This document shows, one piece after another, positions 12,325 to 21,816 of a stretch of DNA of 64,000 bases (its first letter is position 1; each line of letters starts with the position of its first letter). Made by a program: the position numbers and the translations under genes. The notes under the pieces were generated by a model. It was not told the DNA's origin. It made no database searches and saw only the letters and a program-made list of their open reading frames with translations. The stretch lies in contig JANATF010000006.1 in the NCBI GenBank assembly GCA_029449245.1, positions 124,001 to 188,000 of the forward strand, in the 5' to 3' direction. This DNA comes from Mortierella alpina. Lineage: Eukaryota; Mortierellomycota; Mortierellomycetes; Mortierellales; Mortierellaceae.

Positions 12325-13635
12325 CTAGTGCTGAGAGGTGAGACCAAGATCAGCAAGACTTGAGATCGAACTCTTCATCTGCCTCCTCTTGCACTGCTCA
12401 CTCTGCTCAGCCTGCTGTTGCCGTTGCCCCGCGTATGACCTCATTGTTACGAAGACCAAGGCTTCCTGGAATTCGGAGCATCCCTCCCGACCCTCGTAGC
12501 GATTCCTGAGTTGCTCCATCACGAATGTGCCAAGATCCTTTTCACGAAATTGAACTTGAAAACGCTCCACCACATGTTCCACACACATTTGGGTTACCCT
12601 GCGGTGCCGATGACCCCATCCAAAATAGATCTCTAGTACGTCCTCGTCCGTGATAGCCTGGTGTAGTGCGGACAGGTGCCAGTCCATCCAAGGCCCAGAG
12701 TTTTCGTTCTTGTCGAGTCCAAACTCTTTGGCGAGACCAAACGCCACTTCCCACTGCTCGCTCCTTGGCACAAAGGGCTCACGTGGTAGTTTGCCAGAGT
12801 AGATGAAGCTGAGCAGTGCTTCGAACGACGCTCTGGCTACTATGGGGACATCGAGGATGAAGCTCCCATGATAGCAGGACGGTCGTTCGCTGATTGAGGA
12901 GCGAGACAGCTGATCAGAAAACGCTGGGTAAACTGAGAGGATTGCCCGGTGAGCCCTCAGTTGGCCGAGGATTTGGCCCTTGGGTGAGACGAGGCGACAT
13001 GCGACATCCGTCGTCGGTAGATGTCGTTCGAAACGCGTTAGCATCTCGACAAGAGGGTCAATGTTACGTGCTAGAGGATCGCTCTCTGACAGCGCGAGAC
13101 AATGCGTCCAGTGCGGACCGTCTGGAGGACCGAGAAGCTTCAGAGGAAACGATGAGAGTATGACCGAGAACTCGTAGAACTGATCGACCCAGATGTCCTG
13201 ACGGTTCAGATAGACTTGTGAAGAAATCAAGATGCTGTTAGAGAGCTAAAATCGTCGAAAGCGGATGGATAGTAGACAAACAGGCGTTGCAGACATACAT
13301 TCTACTCTGCCTTTGAGGAGGTCATCGTCCTTGATGCGCTGATGCAGGAGGACATGGGCTGCGTGTGGATCTGACTCTAGATAGGCCGCGACCTGAAGAC
13401 AGCGGCAAAGCTCTAGAAGAGCCTGGTTGGTGGCAGACTGCAGAGTCGTCCGAAGCGTGGCCCGGACTGTTGCGGCGTCCTCGAGAATAGAGAGCTGACA
13501 CGTCCACTCGTGGGTGCCCGTCTTGGCAACAGCGTGGGCCGCAGAGGAGCAGTCGGCTGCGGGGGCAGGAGCGCTGCTGGTGGCGGAGGGGGCGTGTGCG
13601 GGGATGCGGAACTGAAGGACCTGCAGGTCGGCCAT
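12325..13635 (-). CDS. BTB/POZ domain protein, 408 aa, two exons
   Basis: Exon 1 is 13635-13299 and exon 2 is 13214-12325. The 84-nt intron has donor GTATGT, a TCTAAC branch site and acceptor CACAAG, and joins in phase to give VEFYLNRQDIW. The BTB/POZ fold spans roughly residues 165-272: a D-V-x-C-R-L-V strand, an A-H-R-A-I-L-S helix, then S-F-E-A-L-L-S-F-I-Y-S-G. BTB domains mediate dimerisation and often bind cullin-3. The first 110 residues resemble the MATH-like or helical part of fungal BTB proteins, but I cannot prove a MATH domain. I prefer the ATG at 13635 (MADLQV); upstream ATGs read into pyrimidine-rich leader sequence and give low-complexity residues. The C-terminus is Q/E/R-rich. 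The gene is divergent from KAR5, 342 bp away. The specific substrate is unknown. Confidence 0.82.
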
Positions 13636-13977
13636 GGTGCAAGCTATGCGGGCGGCTGCTGCGGCGAGGAGACGAGCTGTCTGTGGGGATGGGGTGGGCG
13701 GCCAGAGGATAGTGGCGATGAGCGACGGGGGGACAGCCAGCAGCAGGGAGACGTGGCGGGGCGGAGAGGAGAGAAGAGGAGAGAAGAGGCAAAGACGACG
13801 AACGAGACAAAGGCGAGAGAACAAGGCATGCCCTCTGCAATCATGTGCAGCTGAGACACAAGGAGGCTTTGCCAAGGGCGCACACGGGCAGCAGCGCTCT
13901 TGCTCCTCTCTCTTGACTCTCTACGCTCTCGCTCTCGCTCTCTTCGCTCCTCCCGCTGCAGCCTGGTCCGCCCAGCA
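13636..13977. promoter_or_regulatory. Divergent promoter between the BTB gene and KAR5
   Basis: The 342-bp space holds two pyrimidine-rich leaders, one on each sense strand: plus-strand purine-rich sequence at about 13745-13835 (BTB side) and plus-strand CT-rich sequence at about 13905-13965 (KAR5 side). No clear TATA box is seen. The two genes probably share control sequence. Confidence 0.5.
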
Positions 13978-16900
13978 ATGCCACCACCACCACCGTCCTC
14001 GCCACGGCACCTCCGCCCCTGTCATCTATGGCCCGTCATCCTGGTGCTCGCTGGGGCATCATGCGCATCACTGGCATCAGCTCGCTCCTGGCGAGCAGCC
14101 TTCGGACTCGCAAGCAGCGACACACACAACGGCCCATCTGCGTCCCCACATCTGCATCAAGACCATCATGGCAGCCACCATCGACACAGCCATGATCATC
14201 ACCCTCTTCCCGCCTCTTCCTACTTTGCGTCTAGCCTAAAGCGTAGGTTCTCCTGTGACGATCTCGTCTTGTGTAACGATAGCGCCTTTACTATAGGACT
14301 CATTGTATCGCGCTGTTTTCCTGCCACGTTCTCTCCTGTAGATTCAACCGTATGGGGCGATATATCCTCTGCTGAGGAGCTCTCCACAATGCAGCATGCG
14401 GCAGGTTCGTCTCTTCGTTAATGAGCTTCAACAACTTATGGATGGGTCACGTACGAAACAAGCGTGTCCTCACAGCGCGTTTGCCTCTTTGTCTGATCAT
14501 GGTAGACGCCTTGAGTGCCTACGACCACAAATCCCAGTGTTTCAAGGAAGCGGCGCGTGCCTTGAAGCAGGGCTGCAGGAATATCGACATGGATGAGGAC
14601 GAAAAGACACGATGTAAGGCATGGCAAACAAGTCGATATGTAGCGATCCGAATGACATGGAGTTGACTTTACAACATCCCCTTCTTTTTTATCTCGCTCC
14701 TTGACTGGATTCTTGACAGACGCGATACGGTTGACTGCATGCGAAATTGCTACAGCCAATATGCCTGTGCCTGTCGAGTGTCGGGATATTGGCTCATACT
14801 ATGAGCAAGGACATTCCAGCCAAGCGACATTCGACAATGGGCGATGTGTCCAGTTACATGCACTTTAATTCACTGTGCAGACGCATAGCCTACGCTCCTC
14901 TCAAATCTCATTATGTGCTAACCTTAAAAGGTCCTTGTCAGATCACTAGGACGCGTTACACAGCTTTGGACGTCCTATTCTGGCTATTTCCGCGAGGTCA
15001 AGACGATGTGTCTGGCAGCAAGATATTCTATGCAGCATGGTAAATGACGCAAACACAAAAGGGCTGAAGAGGTTCTCTTCATGTTCACGATTTGGCATGT
15101 AAACAGTCCATCGCACCTTTTCTGCCAGCTAACTTTCAACACCTTCACACCTTGCGGGGACCCTGTGGCTGCTAGACGAGTTGCGCCATCTCCAGCAGAA
15201 CCTCTCCCGATCCCATGCGGACCAGATCGCGCTTTTGCAGGACCACCGACGAGAGCTGCTACAGGCTCATCAACTACAGTCTGAGCGCCTTCAGGAACTG
15301 ATGCAGATGTATTCTACGGCCGCAGCGGAGATGAGCACCATACTGGTAAAATAATGAAGCGCCACGAAAGTGATTCTGCTCATCAGCTGCTTCGCCTCCA
15401 GGAAAATGACAAAAGAGCCTCATTTACCTACTTGTGATATTGCGCGGGTTGAATAGACCTCGGCAGGAGCGTTGCGCCACTCCCTGGGTACAGTCTTTGA
15501 CGATATATCGAAACTGATCAAACACAGCGAGCGGGGCGCTGTTCAACAGAGTATTGCGCTTTCATCGATTCAAGACGCGAATGATCAGCTTTTGGCAGAC
15601 TACCAAGCAAGCATGCAAGAGGTAATAGCTCAGTTATGGCGGGCATTCTTGGACGATGAAAATGCTGGATACAGTCAACGGAGGGCCATGCTGACAAGAT
15701 ATTTAAAACTCTTAGATAATCGAGACCATGTCACGGACAATGTTGCAATGGCGCGAGCTGTTACAGGCGGGGCTCTCTCAGGCGCAAGAACTAGACATGC
15801 ATGGCAAAGAATTGATGGTACGATCACTTACGGTCAAGATGCGCCCCTAACTTTAGGAACGTCGAGTACTGAGTTCCACCCTTTTGTTTTTCTAGTCGCA
15901 AATCCAAGAATCGGAAAGCGGGCTGAGCAAGGTTGTGCGACAGATTAATCAGGTCGAGACAGCCTTGACGGACCTGGTTAGAGCAGGCATCAATGGAGCG
16001 ACACAAATGCTCGACTTGCAAGACTCTTCTTACAGGAGGATGAATGACTCTGCACAGACTGCGATCTCTGACATTCTGCAAAGTATCAAGACGATGGAAG
16101 CAAGAACACTGGATGCCTGGCACAATATGTCGAAATCTATCACAACTGAAGGCGTCAGCCTACGCAGCGCCTTGTCTGAAGCACTCGTCGGCGCAACTTC
16201 AGATATCGAGAGCATGTCCGCCGAGTCACTCGAGAAGCTGGTAAAACTCAGCAGCCTTTTGGGAAGCCTAGAGTCGAAACAAGCCAGTGTCTTCCAAGGT
16301 TTAAGAGCCATAAGGAATGCATTGAGGTTTTTTCCAAGTAAGTTGTTTTTGCCTCGAGGAGAATCACCCAGCACGTCCAACGGGTCCATCCTGGTATCAA
16401 TACGTCCAATTTGCTTACCCATGTGCCCATGGTACCCATCACTCTACTGCACAGGAGTTCTCTGGGCAGGAATGTCTGCTGCTGGTGCTACCCTTCCTTT
16501 TGTCACTGTGGTTGGTGTGGCGTTTGTCAGTGGTGTCAAAACAGCAAGTACGGGAAGAGCCATTTGCTTCGAGGCGCGCGTTAAAATCAAAGCGATAACC
16601 CAAGGCGCTCATGCATCCAGCTAAAACGGGGTTTCTTTCCTTTGTGTTGCCCTCCTAGTGCTCCTTCTGCTCGCTGCCACGATGGCTTCAGCGGGGTATA
16701 GCCACATTCTTCCTCCCATACCCTTGGGACGCGTTTTGCTGATCCTTTTATGCATGCAAACTATGAGGCGGACCCTCCAGCGATTGAGGACCTTCCGACA
16801 AGCCCAAGACCAGCAACAACGTCTAGATCGCCCTGAGCAAACAGAGACCGTTTGGCAGCACAGTGACGAGGAGTATGGAGACGAATGGGAATGGGCTGAC

Positions 16901-17053
16901 AACGACGTTGACCAGGCTGCTTCCTTGGCTCTTTGCACGTCCAGTAACATGCTTGGAGACGAAGATGACCTGGCATACTCGTCATATTCTCAGGCACTGG
17001 GCATGTCGCTCGGAATTTGCACGCAATCATACAGCTCCCAGGCTTTTGCATAG
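13978..17053 (+). CDS. KAR5: Kar5/Tht1-family nuclear fusion (karyogamy) protein, 11 exons, about 687 aa
   Basis: Kar5/Tht1/Brambleberry proteins sit in the nuclear envelope/ER and are needed for nuclear envelope fusion after mating. Exons: 13978-14242, 14342-14404, 14476-14613, 14720-14852, 14942-15039, 15176-15345, 15457-15621, 15716-15817, 15896-16337, 16455-16547, 16659-17053; phases agree throughout. Diagnostic motifs appear only after splicing: SQCFKEAARALKQGC, then YAIRLTACEIATANMPVPVEC, then LWTSYSGYFREVKTMC. An N-terminal signal peptide is visible (HLWPVILVLAGASC). Long heptad-like helices cover roughly residues 232-520, followed by hydrophobic segments near residues 528-555 and 557-592 and an acidic tail (DEEYGDEWEW). 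Exon 3 could instead start at 14506, same phase, 10 residues shorter. Introns 1 and 9 are stop-free multiples of three. Family identity is strong; the N-terminal exons are less sure. Confidence 0.85.
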
Positions 17054-17303
17054 CCGTCTTGCTTTCTTTGTTTTTTTTTGGCAATGGCAACGACAAGGTC
17101 ATTAGTTTTTAAATTAAAGCTTCTATTATGCAAGGAAAAAAACAATGTACAGGTGGTGGTGTATTGAACGATAGAAGACGAGAAGACGAAAACGAGAAAA
17201 TGGTAACTCAACGTAAGACGTCAGAAATACGGGGGGGGGGGGAGGCATAACATGAGGGTGTACCCATTACGGTGTGAAATAGCGAGTTTTTTTCTCCTTT
17301 CGT
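17054..17303. other. Convergent 3' intergene between KAR5 and GCV1
   Basis: About 250 bp, AT-rich, with a run of 12 G near 17231-17242. It holds the facing 3' UTRs. No gene is seen. Confidence 0.6.
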
Positions 17304-18960
17304 TTAGACCTTGTGGTAACCGGCAGGGACAAAAGGCATTTTCGTGATGACAGCCTTCTGCTTGCGTCCGCGGACCTCGACCTCGAGCTCCGTGCCCGAC
17401 TTGTGGAGTCCGTTCTTGACGTATCCCATGGCGACATTCTTCTTGATGGAGGGCGAGGGGCAGCCCGAGGTGACGTTACCGACGAGCTCGCCGTTGGAGT
17501 AGATCAGTGCACCCTCACGGGCAGGTGCGCCCTGGACAATAAGACCAACACGACGTCTGCTCACGCCGTTCTTGAGCTGGTCCTGAATCTTTTCGGCGCC
17601 CAAGAATCCGCCCTCGACACGACGACGCTTGCCAATGGTCCAGGTGAGGCCTGCCTCGACAGGGGTGATGGTGTCATCCAGATCGTGGCCGTACAAGCAC
17701 AGACCAGCCTCCAATCTCAAGCTGTCACGAGCTCCCAGTCCAGCGAGCTCAACACGAGGATCAGCAATCAACAGCTTTGTAAACTCGACAGCGTTGCTGT
17801 TAGGGACAGAGATCTATTGGTATGAAAGCATTCAAAGGTTGTGTAAGTATCGGGCACATAATAATAATGACAACACGGGGAGTAAGGGGTGTTTGTCCCG
17901 CTGGGCGAAGAGTCCGCAAAACTCACCTCAAAGCCATCCTCTCCAGTGTAGCCAGAGCGGGCAACATGGCATTCAATGCCCTTGATGGTCATGAAACGTC
18001 CATCCATAAAGGGGAAATCGCGCAAGTCCTTTCCAACCAAGGACTCGAGGACAGCAGCAGCCTTGGGTCCCTGAAGTGCCACCAATGCGTGGTCATCAAT
18101 GATCTTCAGGTCCACATCACCGCCCTTGTTCTGGAAGGTCTTGAGGTGGGAGCGAATGTGGGCCAGGTCCTTGTCGGCACATCCAGCGTTCGAAACCACA
18201 TAGAGCGAATCCTCGTGCTTGCAGATGATCGTGTCGTCAATGATGCCACCGTTCTCGTTGGTGAAGACCGAGAGCGTTGAGGAGCCGACGGGGAGATTCT
18301 CGATGTCGGCGACAGTCAAGGACTCGTAGAACTTGACGCGATCCTTGCCAGTGATTCTGGTGGCCAACATATGGCTGACATCAAAGACAGAGGCGTTGTT
18401 ACGGGTCCAGGCATGAGAGGCTCCGACGCCAAGGTTGGCGTACTGGACGGGCATGGACCAGCCTGCGAAGGGGACCATCTTTCCGCCATTCTCGACATGG
18501 TAGTCATGAAGGACAGTCTTCTTCAAAGCCTAAAATATCGTCGTGGATCGAATGGATCAGTCGCCTTGCTGGTGCTCCTCTGCGCTTTTGCACGCACAAA
18601 GTAAGAAAACAAACTGAGCAACCGCCACAAAAGGCATGCTTCCTCCTCTATGGGCTCCAATCTCCTGCAGTGTTCCCAACATCCTGTGCTCTCCTGCGTA
18701 TCGTTTTTTTTTTTCGGCTGCAAGTCGTGTTCCCAGGGAAGCTCAGTATGCTGACATCTTGCTACATTCCGCTGAATTCCACGCGTGGTGTCCACCGTGT
18801 CCAGTCCCTGACTCCTCTCTCCAACACATCCTGGCAAGTCCATTTCCAGACGGCGGGCGTGTCTTACCTCGCCAGTGGCGGCGGCTGAGTATGCGCGCTG
18901 GGCAGAGCGGGCCAAGCCAGCGGAAGGGAGAGCCTTTGCGAATCGGAGGGCGGCGAGCAT
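17304..18960 (-). CDS. GCV1: Aminomethyltransferase, T protein of the mitochondrial glycine cleavage system, 401 aa
   Basis: The T protein transfers the aminomethyl carbon from lipoylated H protein to tetrahydrofolate, releasing ammonia. Exons: 18960-18868, 18529-17927, 17813-17304, all joined in phase 0. The 31-residue first exon is a mitochondrial presequence, rich in A, R and S with no acids until its last residue, and ends where the catalytic domain begins (LKKTVLHDYHVENGGKMVPF). Family blocks follow: FDVSHM, ENGGIIDDT, VSNAGCADKD, LVALQGPKAA and SGYTGEDGFE, then the C-terminal barrel with GLGARDSLRLEAGLCLYGHD. Length matches fungal and animal T proteins. Intron 1 (338 nt) is long for this window. 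The upstream sense strand is strongly CT-rich. The N-terminal exon choice is supported by the strong GTAAGA donor. Confidence 0.95.
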
Positions 18961-19401
18961 GATGGGTATGTTGCGGATTGGGAGCTGCGAGTTGGGATGG
19001 AGCAGGAAGCGGGGGTAGAGTGGGGAGGAAAAGAGCTGAGGACGAGGAGTGAAGCAGAAGAGAGAGGAAAAGAGGAAAGGCGGAAAAGAGGAAAGAAAAG
19101 GAAAAGGAAAAGGGCACAGACAAACGAGAACGGGCAAGCACTCAGTCACTGGGGAGGGACAGCAATCAGGGGACGAATAGAGGTCGGAGAGACTTTTTTT
19201 TTTTAGGTTTTGGCACGGTGGATCGATTTTTTTTTGTGCACTTCCACCGAGTCAAGCATGGGGGTCTATGGGACTCATGCATCATGTGCATCAAAGTAAC
19301 CGTACTGTGTCCCAGGAGAGAGGGCAACGAGACTGGATTCCCACTCACCCACCAACTGCTGTTTTTAATTAAACGTATTGCACCCATCTCCCAACCCAAT
19401 T
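18961..19401. other. GCV1 leader and SEH1 3' flank
   Basis: The plus strand at about 18990-19130 is almost pure purine, meaning a CT-rich leader for GCV1. The remainder carries two T runs (near 19194-19204 and 19227-19235) and the SEH1 3' flank with an AT-rich ATTTAATTA-like patch near 19364. No gene is seen. Confidence 0.6.
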
Positions 19402-21192
19402 TTATCGCTGGAATGCGCTGGGGCCATCCTCCGCAGACACCACGCTCATGCACTTCCAGTCTCCGGTATAAGTCGCTAAGCAAGAGTCAAACAAAAGTTC
19501 AAACGGTTCAGCACATAGAGCACTCATCATATCCCATTCACAAGCACGCTTTTCCCGCTGAGCACCGCTCTCTATCCTTACCCTTCCACAACCGGACCTT
19601 GCCATCGTCCCCAGAGGACGAGAGGATCGTCCCTGTGATGTTCCATTCAACACGCCACACCTCCGCGTTATGATCTGCAAAGTCCGCGATGCACGTCACA
19701 TTAAACATCTTGCGGGACCATCCACCCGTGAGTGCTCCTCCTTGGCTGTCGTCCGTCAGCTTGAATATCCTTACATGGCCATCCTTACATGCCGTTGCAA
19801 TCAAATGGTAGCTCCTACGTAGGGCAGAGATAGCATAACTCTATCGTCAGCATTCCAAGCAGATAAAAGCCTTGTCGTGAAACCCTTGTGTGGTTTGCGA
19901 CAAAAAAAATAACGAACACTCACCTTCCCATGTTGGGCGCCCAGCTCACGTCGTGCACAACTCCGCCGTGTCCACCCAGAACCTCGCATGCCTGCCACTT
20001 ATTGTTGTGATCCTGTCTGAATATCTAATCGATGTAATGTTGAAGAGGTAGAAAAAATCACCCTTTCAGTGGTAATCCTCATAATTCCAAGATCCCAGAT
20101 CTTTCCAATGAGCAGACCCTTTGACTGTAATGAAGAGGTGAGTCCACAACTGACCTTGGCGACGTGATCCTTGGCACATCCTACGACCATCATCTGAGAT
20201 GTGAACTTTGAGGTACACCATGACAAACAATGGTTTCCCTCCTCATCTTTGCTGGGTCCCTCTCCTACTGGGAACGAGTCGATCATGGTCCAATGTGCAA
20301 GACTTGTCACGTCCATAGCCTCATAGATCTTGACCTGTCCGTCTGCAGCCACAATAGCCTACCCATAATGTCAGATGTAGAAAAACTCTCTCCGGTAAGA
20401 ATCACTCTGTTCCTTGCATAAAAGCGAATGGCCGATGCTGTCGAAACTAAACCCTCCTTTGTTTCCTACCAGTCGAAGTCCAAGATGATTTGGTGCAAAC
20501 TCAACATCCTGCACAGTGCCGTTTCCATCCCTCAGCGTTGCAATCGCGGTCCATTTCTTGGCAGCGTCTACATATTCCAAGTAGCGGACAAGTCAGTTGT
20601 CAGTACAGCCATAGCGCCTTTCTTGTCCTTGTTTGATGATCACGAAGCAGTTGCAACGACTAGATTCATTGATCCAGCTGGGCAGGGTACCTACCATGAT
20701 AGCTCTCTTCCCAGACGATCACGCTGCGGTCAAAAGAACATGATGCAAGAACTTGGCCGTATTCCGGATGCGCCCATGAAGTCTTGAGGACTGCACATGA
20801 ATGCGCCTGTGTGGTTGTCCATGTGCACAAATTATGGAGAAAGCCAGAGTTAGGCCGATTTGTTTGTCGTTCGTTCACTCTGCATGAGAGACAGAAAGAA
20901 GAGGAGGGAGTGGGTGTATTCGTACCTTGAAGGAAATGTTGGATTCCCAGATGCCTTCGGTCTCGTTGTAGTCCCAGATCTTGATTTTCTGATCCGATGA
21001 ACATGTTGCTGACAGGCGGGTGGAGTGGAATCGAATTCAACATGGAAAAAGAACGCGTTAGTTTTGAGGCGCCGTGAATAAAAAGAGAGAGATGCTGTTG
21101 TCCTGTTTACCTAGACGGTTGCCGTAGTAGTTGAAGGTGACATCGTGGATGAGATCTTCATGGGTCCCGTCAAACTTTGTCACTTGGTTCAT
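19402..21192 (-). CDS. SEH1: Seh1, WD40 nucleoporin and SEA/GATOR2 subunit, 328 aa, eight exons
   Basis: Seh1 is a beta-propeller shared by the Nup84/Nup107 nuclear pore complex and the SEACAT/GATOR2 complex that regulates TORC1. Exons: 21192-21111, 21008-20926, 20806-20695, 20567-20470, 20358-20155, 20024-19924, 19814-19582, 19475-19402; all joins are in frame. Family signatures include ATCSSDQKIKIWDYNE, SWAHPEYGQVLASCSFDRSV, GGHGGVVHDVSWAPNMGR, HLIATACKDGHVRIFKL and EVWRVEWNITGTILSSSGDDG. The last exon gives the typical end ATYTGDWKCMSVVS. The 130-nt fifth intron contains an in-frame-looking stretch that I treat as intronic. Tandem with LST7 on the same strand. Identity is very secure; exon edges are well supported by family sequence. 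Confidence 0.93.
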
Positions 21193-21816
21193 GGTCGCTG
21201 TGCTTTCTTCCTGCTGCTGCCTTGCTGTCGAGTGAATGGGAGTGGTGTCTGAATGAGAGAGGGAACGTAGAAGGCGTTTGATGGAGACGAGGACGAACCA
21301 AGAAAAAAAAAAAAGAGACTGCTTCTGAATCTGCCTGCTCTTAATCTTCTAAATAACCTTCGCGCCTTGGGCGAGACGTGGCCCATTCAAGGTCCCTCGG
21401 GAGGCAGAGCTCCGCTGGGCGGAGATTCGGGACGCCTTTGTGACGGAGCTCAAGTATTTAGCTGGCACCAGTCACGAGGCCCTGGTGGTCTCTCAACTTT
21501 CGACGCGTAACCGGCACGAACTGTTTGGGATGAGATTAATCTCCTTGACATCTTGAAGTGCGTGGGCTGGTAGACGCAAGACAAGAACCGCAATATCTCT
21601 TTTCCTTCGATCCAAATGGAGTGAATTGTCGTCTTAAGCGGCAACATTACATCTTTCTCATCCTCATAAAGCAATCTCATTCTCGTCCTCAGCAAGCAAT
21701 CCAATAACGCACCTCACCCCTCTGTATATCAAATCCATTCCTTCGCTCCTATTATTGTTCATCGTGTCCTGCTTCGACATCGCAATCAGCTTTTTATTTT
21801 GTATTTTGCTGCTTCT
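21193..21816. promoter_or_regulatory. SEH1 promoter region and LST7 3' flank
   Basis: 624 bp between tandem minus-strand genes. It has an A run near 21303-21315 and no strong CT-rich leader on the SEH1 sense strand, unlike most neighbours. No open frame with a recognisable product is seen. Confidence 0.5.

Noticed and set aside
13900-13977. Upstream ATG of KAR5 at 13900
   Set aside because: It would place a Ser/Arg-rich stretch from the CT leader ahead of the signal peptide; the ATG at 13978 puts the hydrophobic core at the right distance.
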